Source of the DNA: Elusimicrobiota bacterium | Lineage (GTDB): Bacteria; Elusimicrobiota; Elusimicrobia; UBA1565 | Assembly: GCA_041660925.1 (NCBI GenBank) | Contig: JBAZVI010000006.1 | Coordinates: 124,001-188,000 of the forward strand | Direction of reading: 5' to 3' | DNA: 64,000 bases | Shown: piece by piece, positions 1 to 12,000 of the stretch | Layout of the letters: every line of letters begins with the position of its first letter | How positions within the stretch are numbered: the first letter of the stretch is position 1 | Program-made: the position numbers and the translations under genes | Notes under the pieces: generated by a model | Database searches by the model: none | What the model was told of the DNA's origin: nothing | Seen by the model: the letters and a program-made list of their open reading frames with translations, nothing else

Positions 1-3000
1 CGGTGCCGGTGTTCTGGAGCGTCGTCCCGAGCACATAGGCGTACGGTCCGCCGCCGCTCACGTTGTCCACCGCGAGGTCGATGCCCAGGTCGGTGGCGCC
101 GCCGTCGAAGCGCACGCCGCCGGTCGCCGTGGAGAGCGTCCCGCCGAAGGAGTTGACGCTGCCGCCCGCGCCGCGGTCGGTCAGGATGCCGCCCCACACG
201 CCCGCGTGGTCGTGGAACTGCGTGAGCATCGCCGAGCCCAGCGACGCGTAGGGCTGGAAGGCGGGATTGAACACTCCCGTCCCGGTCGGATCGCGGAAGG
301 CGTCGAAGTAGAAGGTCGTGTTGTAGGGAAGGTCCGTGAAGCGGTACCGGAAGTCTCCCGGCCCCGCCGGAGCGTCGAGCCGCTGGGTCCACCGGGGCGC
401 GCCGGTGAGCGTCGCGTTGTCATAGACCCGGATGAAGACGGGTCCGCCCTGGACGCCGAGGTAGACGACGCCGGCCTCGATCTGGCCGACGTTCGAGAAG
501 TTGTTGCCGTAGCTGCCGGGGTCGCGGACCTCGATGTTGATGCCGTAGGTCGGCATCGTGCCCGCCCCGGTGGAGACGGTGACGGGGCTCCCGTAGCACG
601 GCCCGTTCCCCATGCAGGTGGTCTGGCCGTACTGGGACATGGGCTCGCCGAAATCGCTGCGCCCGCTCCCGTTGGCGTCGACGTAGGCCATGAGGCTGTA
701 GCTGGTGGCGGCGCCGAGGAAGTCGAGTCGGTAGGGGTAGGTGTTCTGCCCCGCGACGCGCTCGATGGTCGCCTGGGCCCAGTTCCATTCGCCGCCGGAG
801 GTCTGGGGGTTCCACGCCTGGACGCGCAGGGACTGTCCGAGCGGAGCGGAGCCGTTGTAGGTGACCTGGCCGAAGACGGAGCCGGTCGGCGGGTCCGTGA
901 GGGTCAGGGTCGTGGAGACGACCACGGAGCTCGACGCCGGGACGTAGAGCGGGAGGGAGTCGCCGTTGGGCAGTTCCAGGCCGCCCATCGGCTCGCCGAG
1001 CTCGCGGTCGGGCGAGCCGTTGCCGTTGCGGTCGAGGAACGCCCCGATGTAGTACGTCGTATTGCCGAGGATGCCGGTCTTCAGGAAGGTCCCGGCGCTC
1101 GAGAGGATGACGTAGTACGGGATGTACTGCAGCTCGCTGTCGGCGCCGATGCCGACGTAGAAGGGGCCCGTCGACGGCAGGGTCGGGTAGGCGATCGTGG
1201 CGACGAGCGAGGAGTTGCCCGAGGCGCCCGTGCCCATGTCGCGCAGGAGCAGGTTCAGCGTCGTCGTCGAGTTCGGAGAGACGGTGACCGGGGAGGAGGA
1301 AACGGCGGTCTCCAGGCCGTCGAGGGAGTCGCTGGCGTTCTGGTCCAGGTAGGCGCGCACGGCATAGTTCGTCGCGGGAGCGATGAAGTCGAGCGCGTAA
1401 GCTCCCGCGGCCGGCAGCGTCGTGAAGGCGACCTCCGTGAAGTCGTGCGTGCAGGTCGGGCAGTAGTAGGTCCCCACCGCGACGCGGATGGTGCCGGCCG
1501 CGCTGCCCTCGCGCAGGAGCTGGCCGGAGATGCGGCCCCCGACCGGATCGAGCACCGAAAGGTCGATGGCGGCGGGCGTCACGACGCCGCCGACGATGTT
1601 GATGCGGGTCGGGGAGCTGTCGCTGACCCCGTAGACGGCCGCCGGCTCGCCGCGGTCGCGCACGCCGTTGGAGTTGGCGTCCTTGTAGGCGCGCAGATAA
1701 TAGGTCCCGTCCGGCATGCCCGAGACGGAGTAGGCGCCGGCCGCCGTGAACGAGGAGAGGCGCACGGGGAAGGCGCTGGTGTCGGGAGAGGTGAAGACCT
1801 GCACATAGTAGCGGCCGGGGCGGCTCCCCGCGTAGCTCAGCGTCCCGCCGATGGACGCGTTGAAGCCGCCGACGACGTTCAGCCGCAGGGCGTAGGGGAA
1901 GGTCATCGCGGGGTCGAAGGAGGTCGGCTCGATGCGGTAGATGCCGGCCGTGTTGACGGTGTGGCGGATGTACGCCCCGCCGGTGCGGTTGTCCTGGGCG
2001 ACGACGTTGCCGTCGGGGGCCAGGAGGAAGAGCCGGTTCGGGTTGGCCCCGGACTCGAGGCGGATCTCGACGTCGGTGCCGAGGCCGATGGAGCCCGCGG
2101 CGCCGCCGCCCACGCGGAAGGTGTAGATGTCGGTGTAGTAGCTCGGGCCCTGGTCGAGCGCGACGCAGTCGGAGAAGCCGATCGTGCCGTTCTGCTGGCT
2201 GTTGGGGGCGATGGCGGTGCGGTCGCAGATGTTGACGCGCGTGCCGGGCACCGCGTTGCCGTTGGCGATGGGGATCGGGAAGGGCGCCGAGATGCCGCCG
2301 TAGGTGCCCGAGGGCTCGACCGCGGCGTCCTGCTGGTTGTCGCCGTTGAGGTCGCGGAAGCCCCGCAGGTAGTAGCTGCCGTCCGGGAGGCCCGTGAAGC
2401 TGAAGGGCGTGAGCGTGGTCTCGGCGTAGAAGGACACGGCGGCGTCCGGGCTCGTCGAGATGCGGACGCGGTTGACGCCGTAGGTGGAGACGCCGACGTA
2501 CTGGAAGTCGCCCGAGATCGTGCCGCCGAGCGAGGGCTGGGCCGAGATGACGCCCGAGGGCAGACTCTGGTTCTGTCCGTAGTCCACGGCGAGGACGCGG
2601 TAGTAGTTCATCGCGCCGGAAGCCGGGGCCGGGTCGGTGTAGAGCGTCCCCGCGACCGCGCCGGTGGTGCCGAACACCGTCGAGGTCGTGATCGTCGCGA
2701 AGGTCCCGGCCGAATAGGTCGTGCGCTGGACGCGGTAGGCCGCGAGGTCGGAGAGCGTCGTGTTGTTGTAGTTGCGGGTCGGCGCGTTCCAGGTCAGCAG
2801 GACCTTGCCGATGCCGGCGGTCGCGACGACGCCGACGGGGCTCGCCGGCGGCATCGTGTCGACGGCGATGGAGAAATCGCGGCTGCCGATGGGGGCGCCG
2901 GCGACGGCCACGCTGGTGACGTACTGTCCGAAGTCCTCTCCGAGTCCCCGCAGGCCGTTGCCGTCCGCGTCGACGAAGGCGCGCAGCCAGTAGGTCGTGC

Positions 3001-6000
3001 CCCCGCTGAGGCTCAGGTAATAGGGAAGCTGGCCGCCGGAGGGGAGCGTGGAGATGCGTACCGGCGCGCCGGTGAAGGTGCTGGTGGCGTAGGCGTGGAC
3101 CAGGACGCTTCCGGCCTGGCGGCCCGCGTAGGTGATGAGGCCCGCCGCCGAGGGCCCGCTGGCGGTCGGCGTCACCGCGGAGTAGGCGCTGTAGGTGCTC
3201 GACTGCACGCCGTTGTAGTTGAGCGCCCGGACCCGGTAGTGATAGGTCTGGGACGGGGCGACGCTCAGGTCCAGGACCGGGGCGCCGGTCGAGAGGAAGA
3301 GGAGCGCGTAGGGGGCGCTCGGCGAAGTCGCCCGCCGCACCTCGTAGGTCGTCGCCGGCGAGGTCGAGTTGCCCTGGTAGGACCAGGTGAAGGCGGCGCT
3401 GCTCACGCCCGTGAAGAGCTCCGTGACCGCTCCGGGGGTGACGGCGAGGGTCGCGAGCGGGGAGAGGGGCGTGCTCGCCGCGCCGTCGCCCTGGGCGTTG
3501 GCGGCCCGGATGGCGACGAACGGGGAGACGTAGTTGGCCGTGGAGAACCATTGGTCGTACGTCGTCGTCGAGGCGGAGACCTGGACGAGGGACCCGCCGG
3601 TGGAGCTGAGGAGCTTGTAGCTCACGGCGCCGGGAGCCGCGTCCCAGCTCCAATGCAGGGTCGCCGAGGAGAGAGGGGTCCCCGTGAAGCCCGTCACGCC
3701 GCCCGGAGCGGAGGCCGCGGCGATGTAGACGTCGGCGTTCGCGTAGCCGCCGACCGGGACGGAGACGAGGTTCGCGCTCTGGCCGAAGAGCTCTCCGGTG
3801 TCGTACTGCCCGTTGCCGTTGGCGTCGGAGAACATGAACACCGAGTAATCGGCGTCCGCGCTCAGCAGGCCGACCTGGTACCAGCGGTTGGTCATCATCG
3901 CCATGCCGGGCGACTGGTCGAGATAGTTCTGGTTCTCGAAACGGTAGCCGGGCTTGCCGAAGAAGCCGTGGCCCACGATCGCGATGATGGGCTTGTCGTC
4001 CGGGACGCTCGCGTGCTTCGTCATCTGGCCGGAGACCGCGCCGTGGTCGAAGAGGGCGATGTCCTTGCCGGTGACCGCCGCCCCGGTGTCCACGAAGACC
4101 GGCGCCCAGGCGCCGCTGATGAGGTCGACGAAGGTCGCCGTGGAGACCCCGTAGAAGCCCAGGGCGTCCGCGCCGTTGGGCTTGCCGCCGAGGTAGCCGC
4201 GGTAGGAGAGGAGGTAATAGGTGGCCGGGGAAGGCAGGCCGCTCATCGTGTAGGCGCCGCTGCTCGACTGCGAGTGGATGCCGACGAAGTCCACCTCTCC
4301 CTGCATGTTGGTGTGGGTGGCGGCGAGGATGATGTAGTCGCCCCAGGTCGTCGTGCCGGTGCTCGGATAGTTGACGGTGCCGGCGATGGAGCCGAAGCCG
4401 AGGGGGATCGTGAGGGCCACGGTGGTGGTGGAGTTGGCCTGGCAGTAGAACTCGCGCTCCGTCTTCGCGTTCTTCGCGACGTCGACCGAAAGCTCGGCCT
4501 CGACGCGGTAGGAATTCTGCGGGAGGCCGGAGATGCTGAAAGCGTAGGTCCGACCGCCCGCCACCGGGGTCCCGGAGCCCATCGGGAGAGTGACCGTGCT
4601 GACGAACGGCGGATACGCCCAGGGCTGGACGGCGCGCACGATCAGGTTCCCGGAGGTCACGCCGCCGGGATAGAAGACCGCGCCGTTGATGAACGCGGTC
4701 GTGGTGCCCGAGACCGAGTAATCGACGAAGAGGCGTCCCGAGTTGTTGTAGTAGTCGCCGGAGTAGTCGTTGGCGGCGAGGAAGAGGCGGCCGCTCTGGT
4801 TCGCCGTGAAGGTCGTGCCGGTGCCGATGCGGACCCAGTTGGAGCCCCACTCCCAGCCGCCCACGCGTCCCATGAGCTCGCCGATGTTGGCGTCGGGGGA
4901 CACGCCCTGGTTCCCGGTGCCGGCGTGTCCGCCGGGCCCCGTGAGCCCGGACCCGACGGTCCAGGTCCCGGTGGCGCTCACCGTCACCGCGAGGCCGGGG
5001 TCGACCTGCAGACCCGTGTCCATGCCGCCGCTGTTGGGGCCGTTGTAGCCGGCGTTCTCCATCGCGCTGATGGAGAAGCGCACCGGCAGCAGGCCCGTGT
5101 GCACGGGGTACATGGACGGCTGGGCGAGCATCGTCCCCTGGCCCATGGTGAAATACGTGGCGCTCATGCTCAGGTCGACCGGAGCCGGGAAGGTGCCGTT
5201 CATCCCCCCCATGAGGTTCAGCGAGAGCAGGTAGGTCCGCGTGGAGCTCGCGGGGACGGTCTGCGGATTCCAGAAGGTCAGCGCGCCGGAGGAGACGTCG
5301 GCGGTCGGGGTCATCGTCAGGCTGCCGACCATGGAATCGTTGTCTTCCGGCATCCCGCCCGCGGGCATGTAGGTATCGATGACGCCGTTGCCGTTGGCAT
5401 CGCGCCAGAGTTCGACCATGTTCGAGTGGCTCAGGTCGCCGTGGACGAGGTCGTACTTGAGGGCGGAGAGGGTCGCCGCGCTGCTGGGGCTCGCGTTGTA
5501 GAGGTCGAGCCGGATGAGCGGGTTCGAGCCGCTCATGGAGAGCGCTCCCGGGTGGAGCGCCGAGGTCGAGAGGGAGAGGTAGCCGCCAGGAGCCGTCCCG
5601 CCGCCGGTGAGGGTGAAGTTGCCCACGACCCGGGTGGAGCCGGCGACGACCGCGGAGACCGCGGCGGTGGACTGCGCCTCGAAGGGGTCCGCCAGGCCGT
5701 TTCCGTTGACGTCGACGAAGGCCAGGACCTGGTCCGCGCCGGCGGGGGCGCCGAACTCGTAGGAGCCGCCCCAGCTCGCGAGCTGGGCCGAGAGGCTGCG
5801 CGTCGAGACGGCCGGCGTGGCGGGGTCGCCGATCCAGGGCTGGACGCGGACCGGCCCGAACTGCGAGGAGTTGTTGTTGACCCAGCCGTTCACTCCGCCC
5901 CACGCGGAGAGCGTGATGTCGATGTTCGAAAGGTTGGTGCCGTTGGCGACGAAGACCGGCTCGGAGCGGGCGAGGCCCGCGTGCAGCCAGCCGCCGCGCG

Positions 6001-9000
6001 CAGTATGGCCCTCGGGATGCGCCCAGCTCGGGCCGCGCCAGGCGAACACGTAGTAGGTGTTCGGGGCCTGCAGGGTGTTGAGGGAATAGGCGCCGACGGC
6101 GCTCAGCTGCGTCGCGGAGTAGATCGTCTCGCCGCCGTTGGGCTCCGGGCTCGTCGTCGCGAGGACCGTGTAGTCGTCGACGGGGCTGCCGGAGAGCGAG
6201 ATCGTGCCGGAGATCTGCGCCGTGCCGCCGCCGTCGGGGTTCCAGTAGATGACGCCGTTGGGGTCGACTTCGTAAGGGGAGCCGCGGCGCTCGCCGGTCG
6301 CATCCTGGGCGGTGATGACGCTGCCTGGTATCGCGCCGGTGGCGTCGATGTTGACCGGGAAGCCCCAGCCGAACTGCAGTCCCGTGAAGGTCCGCGTGAT
6401 GACCTGGTCGATGTAGAGCTTCATCGCCGGGGTCGTGCGCGCGGGGGTCGTGACCCAGTCGTTGAAGCGCAACTTCTCGAGGTTCGCGCAATAGGTGTAG
6501 GTCCCGATGACCACGGTCTCGGCGTTGGCGATCTCGAGTCCCGCGCTGTTGCGGAAGTCGATGGTGCCGTCGTCGACGGTGAAGAAGAACCGGCTCATCG
6601 TGTCGAGGGATTGCAGCGTGGGCCCTCCCCAGTTCTCGACGCCGGCGCTGCGCACCGTGCCGCCGCCTTTGACGAGCAGGCCCTTGCGGCTGAAGCGGAC
6701 GCGGGCGCTCGTGCCGGAGACGTCGAGGATGCCGCCGCCGGTGACCTCGAGGCGGCCGGCGACGCTGATCTCGGCGCTGTTGCCGACGCGCAGCCGCCCG
6801 CCCTGGACGTAGACGTTGCTCGAGAAGTCGAGGTTGAGATAGCCGCCCATCGGGTTGGTGACCTCGACGGTGCCGGTGTAGTTCGACTTGAGCGTGAGCA
6901 CGCCGAGGTTCGCGCCGTAGATGTCCCAGAGGCAGGGCTGCGTGGACACGGCGCCGTCGAAGAGGACCTTCTCGCCCGGCAGAGGCTTCGCGCCACCCTG
7001 CCAGTTCGCGTCGTAGCTCGCGTTCGGCCCCAGGCCGCTGCTCCCCAGCCAGGTCCGGGTGACGTTGGAGGCGACGAGCCCGATCTCCACGTTGAGCTGC
7101 CCGAAGTTGTTCATGTAGTCGGAATCGTTCATCGCCAGCCAGAGGGTGCCGCTCTGGGTCGCCGCGAAGGTCGCGCTCGAGCCGATGAGGAACCAGGCTC
7201 CCGAGCCGACGCGGCCGACGAGCGCTCCGAGCGGAAGGGCCGGGTCGAGGCCGCCGTTGGAGCCGACGCCGTCGGCGCCCGAGGCGGCGTAGTCGCCGGT
7301 GCCCCAGGTGCCGGCCGCGAGGACCTGCACGTTCTGGCCGGGCTGCAGGAAGACGCCCGAGTCGAAGCCGCCCCAGGGATTGGGGTTGGCCCCCGGGTAG
7401 GAGTAGCCGCCGTCGGTGGGCCGCGCGGCGAGGGTCAGGCGCAGGCGGCTCATCCCGGAATCGACGGGGTAGAGGGCCGGCTGGGGCGCGATCTCGCCGT
7501 AGCCGATGCCGAAGCGCTCGGGACTGTCGATGCCGACGCCGATCAGCCCGCCCGCGGGCACGTTCCAGTAGTTGAGTCCGACGAAGTAGTTCTGCGAGGA
7601 GGCGGTGATGGTCTGCGTGCTCCAGAACAGCACCTGGGCGGTCGGGGGGTTGCCGGAGAAGTAGACGGAGCCGATCTGCCAGTCCGTGCCGTTCTGGAAG
7701 GTGCCGTCGCCGTTCTCGTCGCGGTAGACGCGGGCCTGCACGTTCCAGGGCGGCGCGTCGCCGAGCAGGCCGAGGTTCAGCGAGTTCCACTGCACGTTCC
7801 CCCCCGACGCCGCGAGGGTGAGCCGCAGCATCGGGACGTCCATGGCGCTCGTCGGGAGGGACGCGGGCGCGAGGTTCATCGTGCTGACGAAGAGCGTCCC
7901 GCCCGGGCTCGGGGAGATGGTCAGTTCGACCGGGTAGGTGGTCCCGGAGGTCAACGCGGCGATGGGACCGGAGGAGACGGAGACGTCCTCGCCGGAGTCA
8001 TAGCCATAGTTATGGTTCGAGTCCACGTAGGCGCGGAAGTAGTAGGGGATGGACGCGTCGTTGGTGGAGAGGCTCGTGAAATAGTCGAAATTCGTGACCC
8101 CGTAAGCCGCCCAGCTGTCTTCCAAGGCGCGGTAGGGCTGCGCGGCGTCCGGCACGCCCCGCCAGACCTGGACGCGGAGGTCGCCCTGCTGCACGCTGTT
8201 GTTGGTGACCGTGACGCTCGCGAGGAAGACGTCTCGCAGGCCGATGCTGACGTTGGCGGCCGTCGAGTTCGCCGTCACGAAGATCGGGAGGGGCTCGAGG
8301 CCCGTGCTGGTCTGGACGCTGTAGTGGTAGGTGCCCTGCGGCTCGAAAGGCCCCGGCTCGTTGAAGGTCCCGTCGAGGCTGATGAAGGCGAACGCGTAGT
8401 AGGTGTTGGGCGCCTCGAGGTCCGGGATCTCGAAGGCGCCCGTCAGGACCCCCGCGTTCGCCTCATAGCTCGTCATGGTGTTGAATTCCGGCCACTGGGT
8501 GGAGACGACGACGTAGAAGCGGGCCGGAGACGACGCCCCGGCGTAGGTCCCGGAATAGGAGACCGTGCCCGTGATGCCGCCGGTGATGCGCGGCGGGACC
8601 GGGATCGCGGTCGAGAGCTGGATGACCGAGTCCGAGGCGAAGTCGGAGCCGTAGAGCGGGGCGTTCGCCGTCATCTCGCGGAACGTCATGCCGAGCACGT
8701 CGACGCCGCTCTGCAGGAGGGTGGGCGTCGTGTCCAGATTGGGGCTCCCGAGCGTGCCCTTGTTCTTGAACACCCAGAGCTTGCCGTTGCCCGGGGGCAG
8801 GTCCGTGTCGGTGTCGCTGACGAACAGGTTCCCGTTCATCTGGTCGAAGGCCAAGGCGTAGGGATGGGCGACGGCCGTGAGGGTGGAGACCGGGGCGTTC
8901 CCGATGAAGTTCGAGCTGTTCGGGAACATGCGGATGACGCCGCTGGAGGCCGAGGCCGCCCAGAGGTTGCCGGCGCCGTCGAAGGCCAGGCCGGTGGGGC

Positions 9001-12000
9001 GGTAGACGTAGGCGGAGGTCGCAAAGGTGCTCACCGCGCTGTCGCCGTAGCTCGGGGTCGGCAGGGTTCCGAGGTTCGAGAAGTGGACGATGGAGGCGAA
9101 GGACGGGGAGCCCGCCGGACCGCGGTTGGCGACCCAGAGGTCGCCGTTGCCGCTCTGGAAGGCGATCGCGGAGGGGTCGCGCAGGGCGGCGGAGAGGACG
9201 GCGCTCGTCGAGGTGGCGTGCATGCCCGCGCCGGTGTAGGTGATGCGCACGAGGCGGTCGTTATAGGGTGCGGCGACCTGGTTCGCGGCCGAGACCCACA
9301 GGTTGCTCAGACTGTCGAGGGCCATCGCGCCGGGGCGGATGACGCTGCGCGGCATGGTGCCCGAGGTGTTGACGGGGAACGTCGGGTTCGTGTACTCGTA
9401 GACGAGGTTGTCCTTCGTGATGGACGCGAAGAGCTTGTTATAGGAGAAGAACGCGGCCAGGCCGTTGTAGCCGACCCCCACCGCGGGAGGAGTCCCCGCG
9501 AGCGTCCGGCGCCCCAGGAGGGCGTCGAGGTCGGTCCCGGGCACCGTGCCGGCCAGGTAGACCTGCTGCCCGGTGGAGACCGTGAGGCCGTAGAGCTGCC
9601 CGTTGCCGGCGGCATAGGTCGCCGACGAGATGAGCTGGAGGATGGGCGAGAAGCGGAAGGCGGCGAAGCTGGGGCCGTTGACGGTGCCGCCGAGGTAAAG
9701 GTCCGAACCGTCGGTGGCCAGGTCGAGGACGCGCTCGTAGGCCGCCGAGGCGTTGGTGACCGCGTAGGCGTTGCCCAACGGATTGAGGTTGAGGTCGTAC
9801 TTCTTGACGAAGATCTGGTCGCCGGACGGGTTGAAGGTCGCCAGGAACAGGCCGTTGCCCAGGACCTGGATGTCGTGGCCTTCGGCCTGGCTGCCCAGGT
9901 CGGCGCTGACCATCCGCTCATTGAGGACCGCCAGCGCGGGGCTGATCTTCACGAGCCGGGCGTCGGTGTTCCCGGCGACGAGGAAGTAGAGGTTCCCGTC
10001 GAGGTCTCTGGAGAGGCCGTTGAGCCCCATGGTGCTGGGGGCATAATAAGAGTAGTTGTTGACCGGGGTGAGCCCGGCGGCGTTGAGGCGGATGAACTCG
10101 GTGCGGCCCCAGGTCTGGCTCTGCCCGGCCGCGTAGACGTAGGAGCCGGTGGCGAGGATCGCCTCGACGGAGTGGAAGGACGATGTGTCGAGGTACACCA
10201 TGTTGACGATGTTCAGACTGGAGTCGAGCTCATAGATCCCGACGGTGGAGTTGTCCGCGGAACGCATCGAGACGAAGAGGTTCCCCGCGGAGTCGATCGC
10301 CGAGGCCCCTCCGTCCATGGTCAGGGCGCTGAGCGAGCGCGAGCTCAGGAGCACCGTCCCGGTGAGGTCGTACTTGGAGACGAGGGTATCCTGCATGGCG
10401 CTCGTGCCGAACGGCGTGCTGCTGAAGCTCAAGGTGATGGAGTAGACCCAGGAGTTGACCGGGTCGACGAGGGTCTTGAGGGCGAGGTCGACGCCGCCGG
10501 AGCGCTTCGCGATGCGCGGCCCCGTCCCCGCGAAGTTCCCGCTGTAGTCGAAGAACGTCCAGTTCTTGTTGCGGCCTCCCCCGTCATGGCTGCGCTCCGC
10601 CAGGATGCCCGGGGCGTAGGAAGACGCGTCGGAGTCCTCGATGACGGCGTTCCTGACCGTATAGGATGACAGGCCCAGCAGGCGCCAGGCGCTCCCCTTC
10701 GTCATGCTGCGCAGGGTCGCCGGGGTCTCGTAGCCCGAGGCGTCAACGACGAAGGAGCTGATCTGGAAGTCGTAGTAGGGCGGCGCTCCGATGCGATGGT
10801 GGAACTTGACGGTCACGCTGCCGACCAGCACCTCGAAGAGGGCCGTCGTCAGGGGAGCGTCGACGACGAACTCGGTCGGGTTCGTCACGCGGACGGCCTT
10901 GAACGGCGTCCCCATGCCGCCGGTCACCTGCATCGTCTGCGGCGTCGTCCCGCTGAAGACCCCGGTCGCGTTGGGCACGTCGAAGTAGCCGCCCGACTGC
11001 CTCATGTCGCCCTTGAAGACGGCGCTGTAGGTCGTCGTGAAGGTGCCCGAGAGCATCGTAAAGTTGCCGTAGAGGATGGCGTCGGAGCCCATCGTGATGC
11101 GGGTCCCCGCCGGCTTCTGGATGATCTGGTTGCCCGCCTCGATGGGGCCGACTCCGCCGCGGCGGCGCATGCTCTGGTTGCCCGCGCCGTTGAAGGTCAG
11201 CGTGCTCGTGTCCATGTAGAAGACCACGGAGGAGGAGATGTCGATGTTCCCGCCGAACTTGATCTCGTTGCTCCCGAAGTGGACCGCGCCCATCGCGCTG
11301 GTGGAGGCGTAGAAGTCGAGAAGGTTCTCGAAGCTGGCGGTGATGGTGATGGTGCTCGTGAAGTTCGGCATCAGCGTCGTGGAGGCGATGGCGATGCCCG
11401 CGTCCATCGTGATGCCTGTCGGAGAGGCCCCGAACTGGATGCTGTCGCCGGGCTGCGGAGCGACTCCGCCGACCCAGTTCGCGCCGTTGGAAACGAGGGT
11501 GTCTCCGCCCGAGCCGTTCCAGACCCGCGTGACGCCGGTCGTGGAGACGGAGAAGCCGGTGGGCAGCGTAGCCCGGGTGTCATGCAGGGCCCGGAGGACG
11601 CCGCTGCCTCCGCCGTCCTCGACCCAGGAGACGTCGAGCTGTCCGCCGTTGTTGGCATAGCCCGCCCAGCGGGTCGCGGCATGGCGGCGGTCGCCGGCGC
11701 CGCTGGTCAGGTTGGCCCACCACCCCGCCCAGGCGCCGCCGACGCAGCTGCTGATCTTCACGTTGACGTCGGAAACCACGTCGCTGCCGGTCCAGACCAC
11801 GTAGAGCTTGTTGGCCGCGTCGAGGGTCAGCGAAGGCGAGTACTGCGGGGCGGTTGGGATGTTCGTGACCTGGACGAACGAGTTCCAGGCCGGCGCGAAC
11901 ACCGTCTTGGAGGCGTACTTGATCTGGTAGTTCTGCTGAAAGGTGCCGTCGGTGCCCGTCCAGGCGACGTGCAGACCGTTGGAGGAGTCGACGACGACGC

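Noticed and set aside
420..7790. Minus-strand open frame of 2456 codons in another frame
   Set aside because: The translation is almost only Arg, Pro, His, Leu and Gly, typical of an out-of-frame reading of GC-rich coding DNA. The true frame overlaps it fully and shows real domains.
206..10669. Plus-strand open frame of 3487 codons
   Set aside because: It is codon-aligned antisense to the giant minus-strand gene. Its translation is Arg/Gly/Val/Asp-rich low-complexity sequence with no fold, and it is open only because TTA, CTA and TCA are rare in the real frame.
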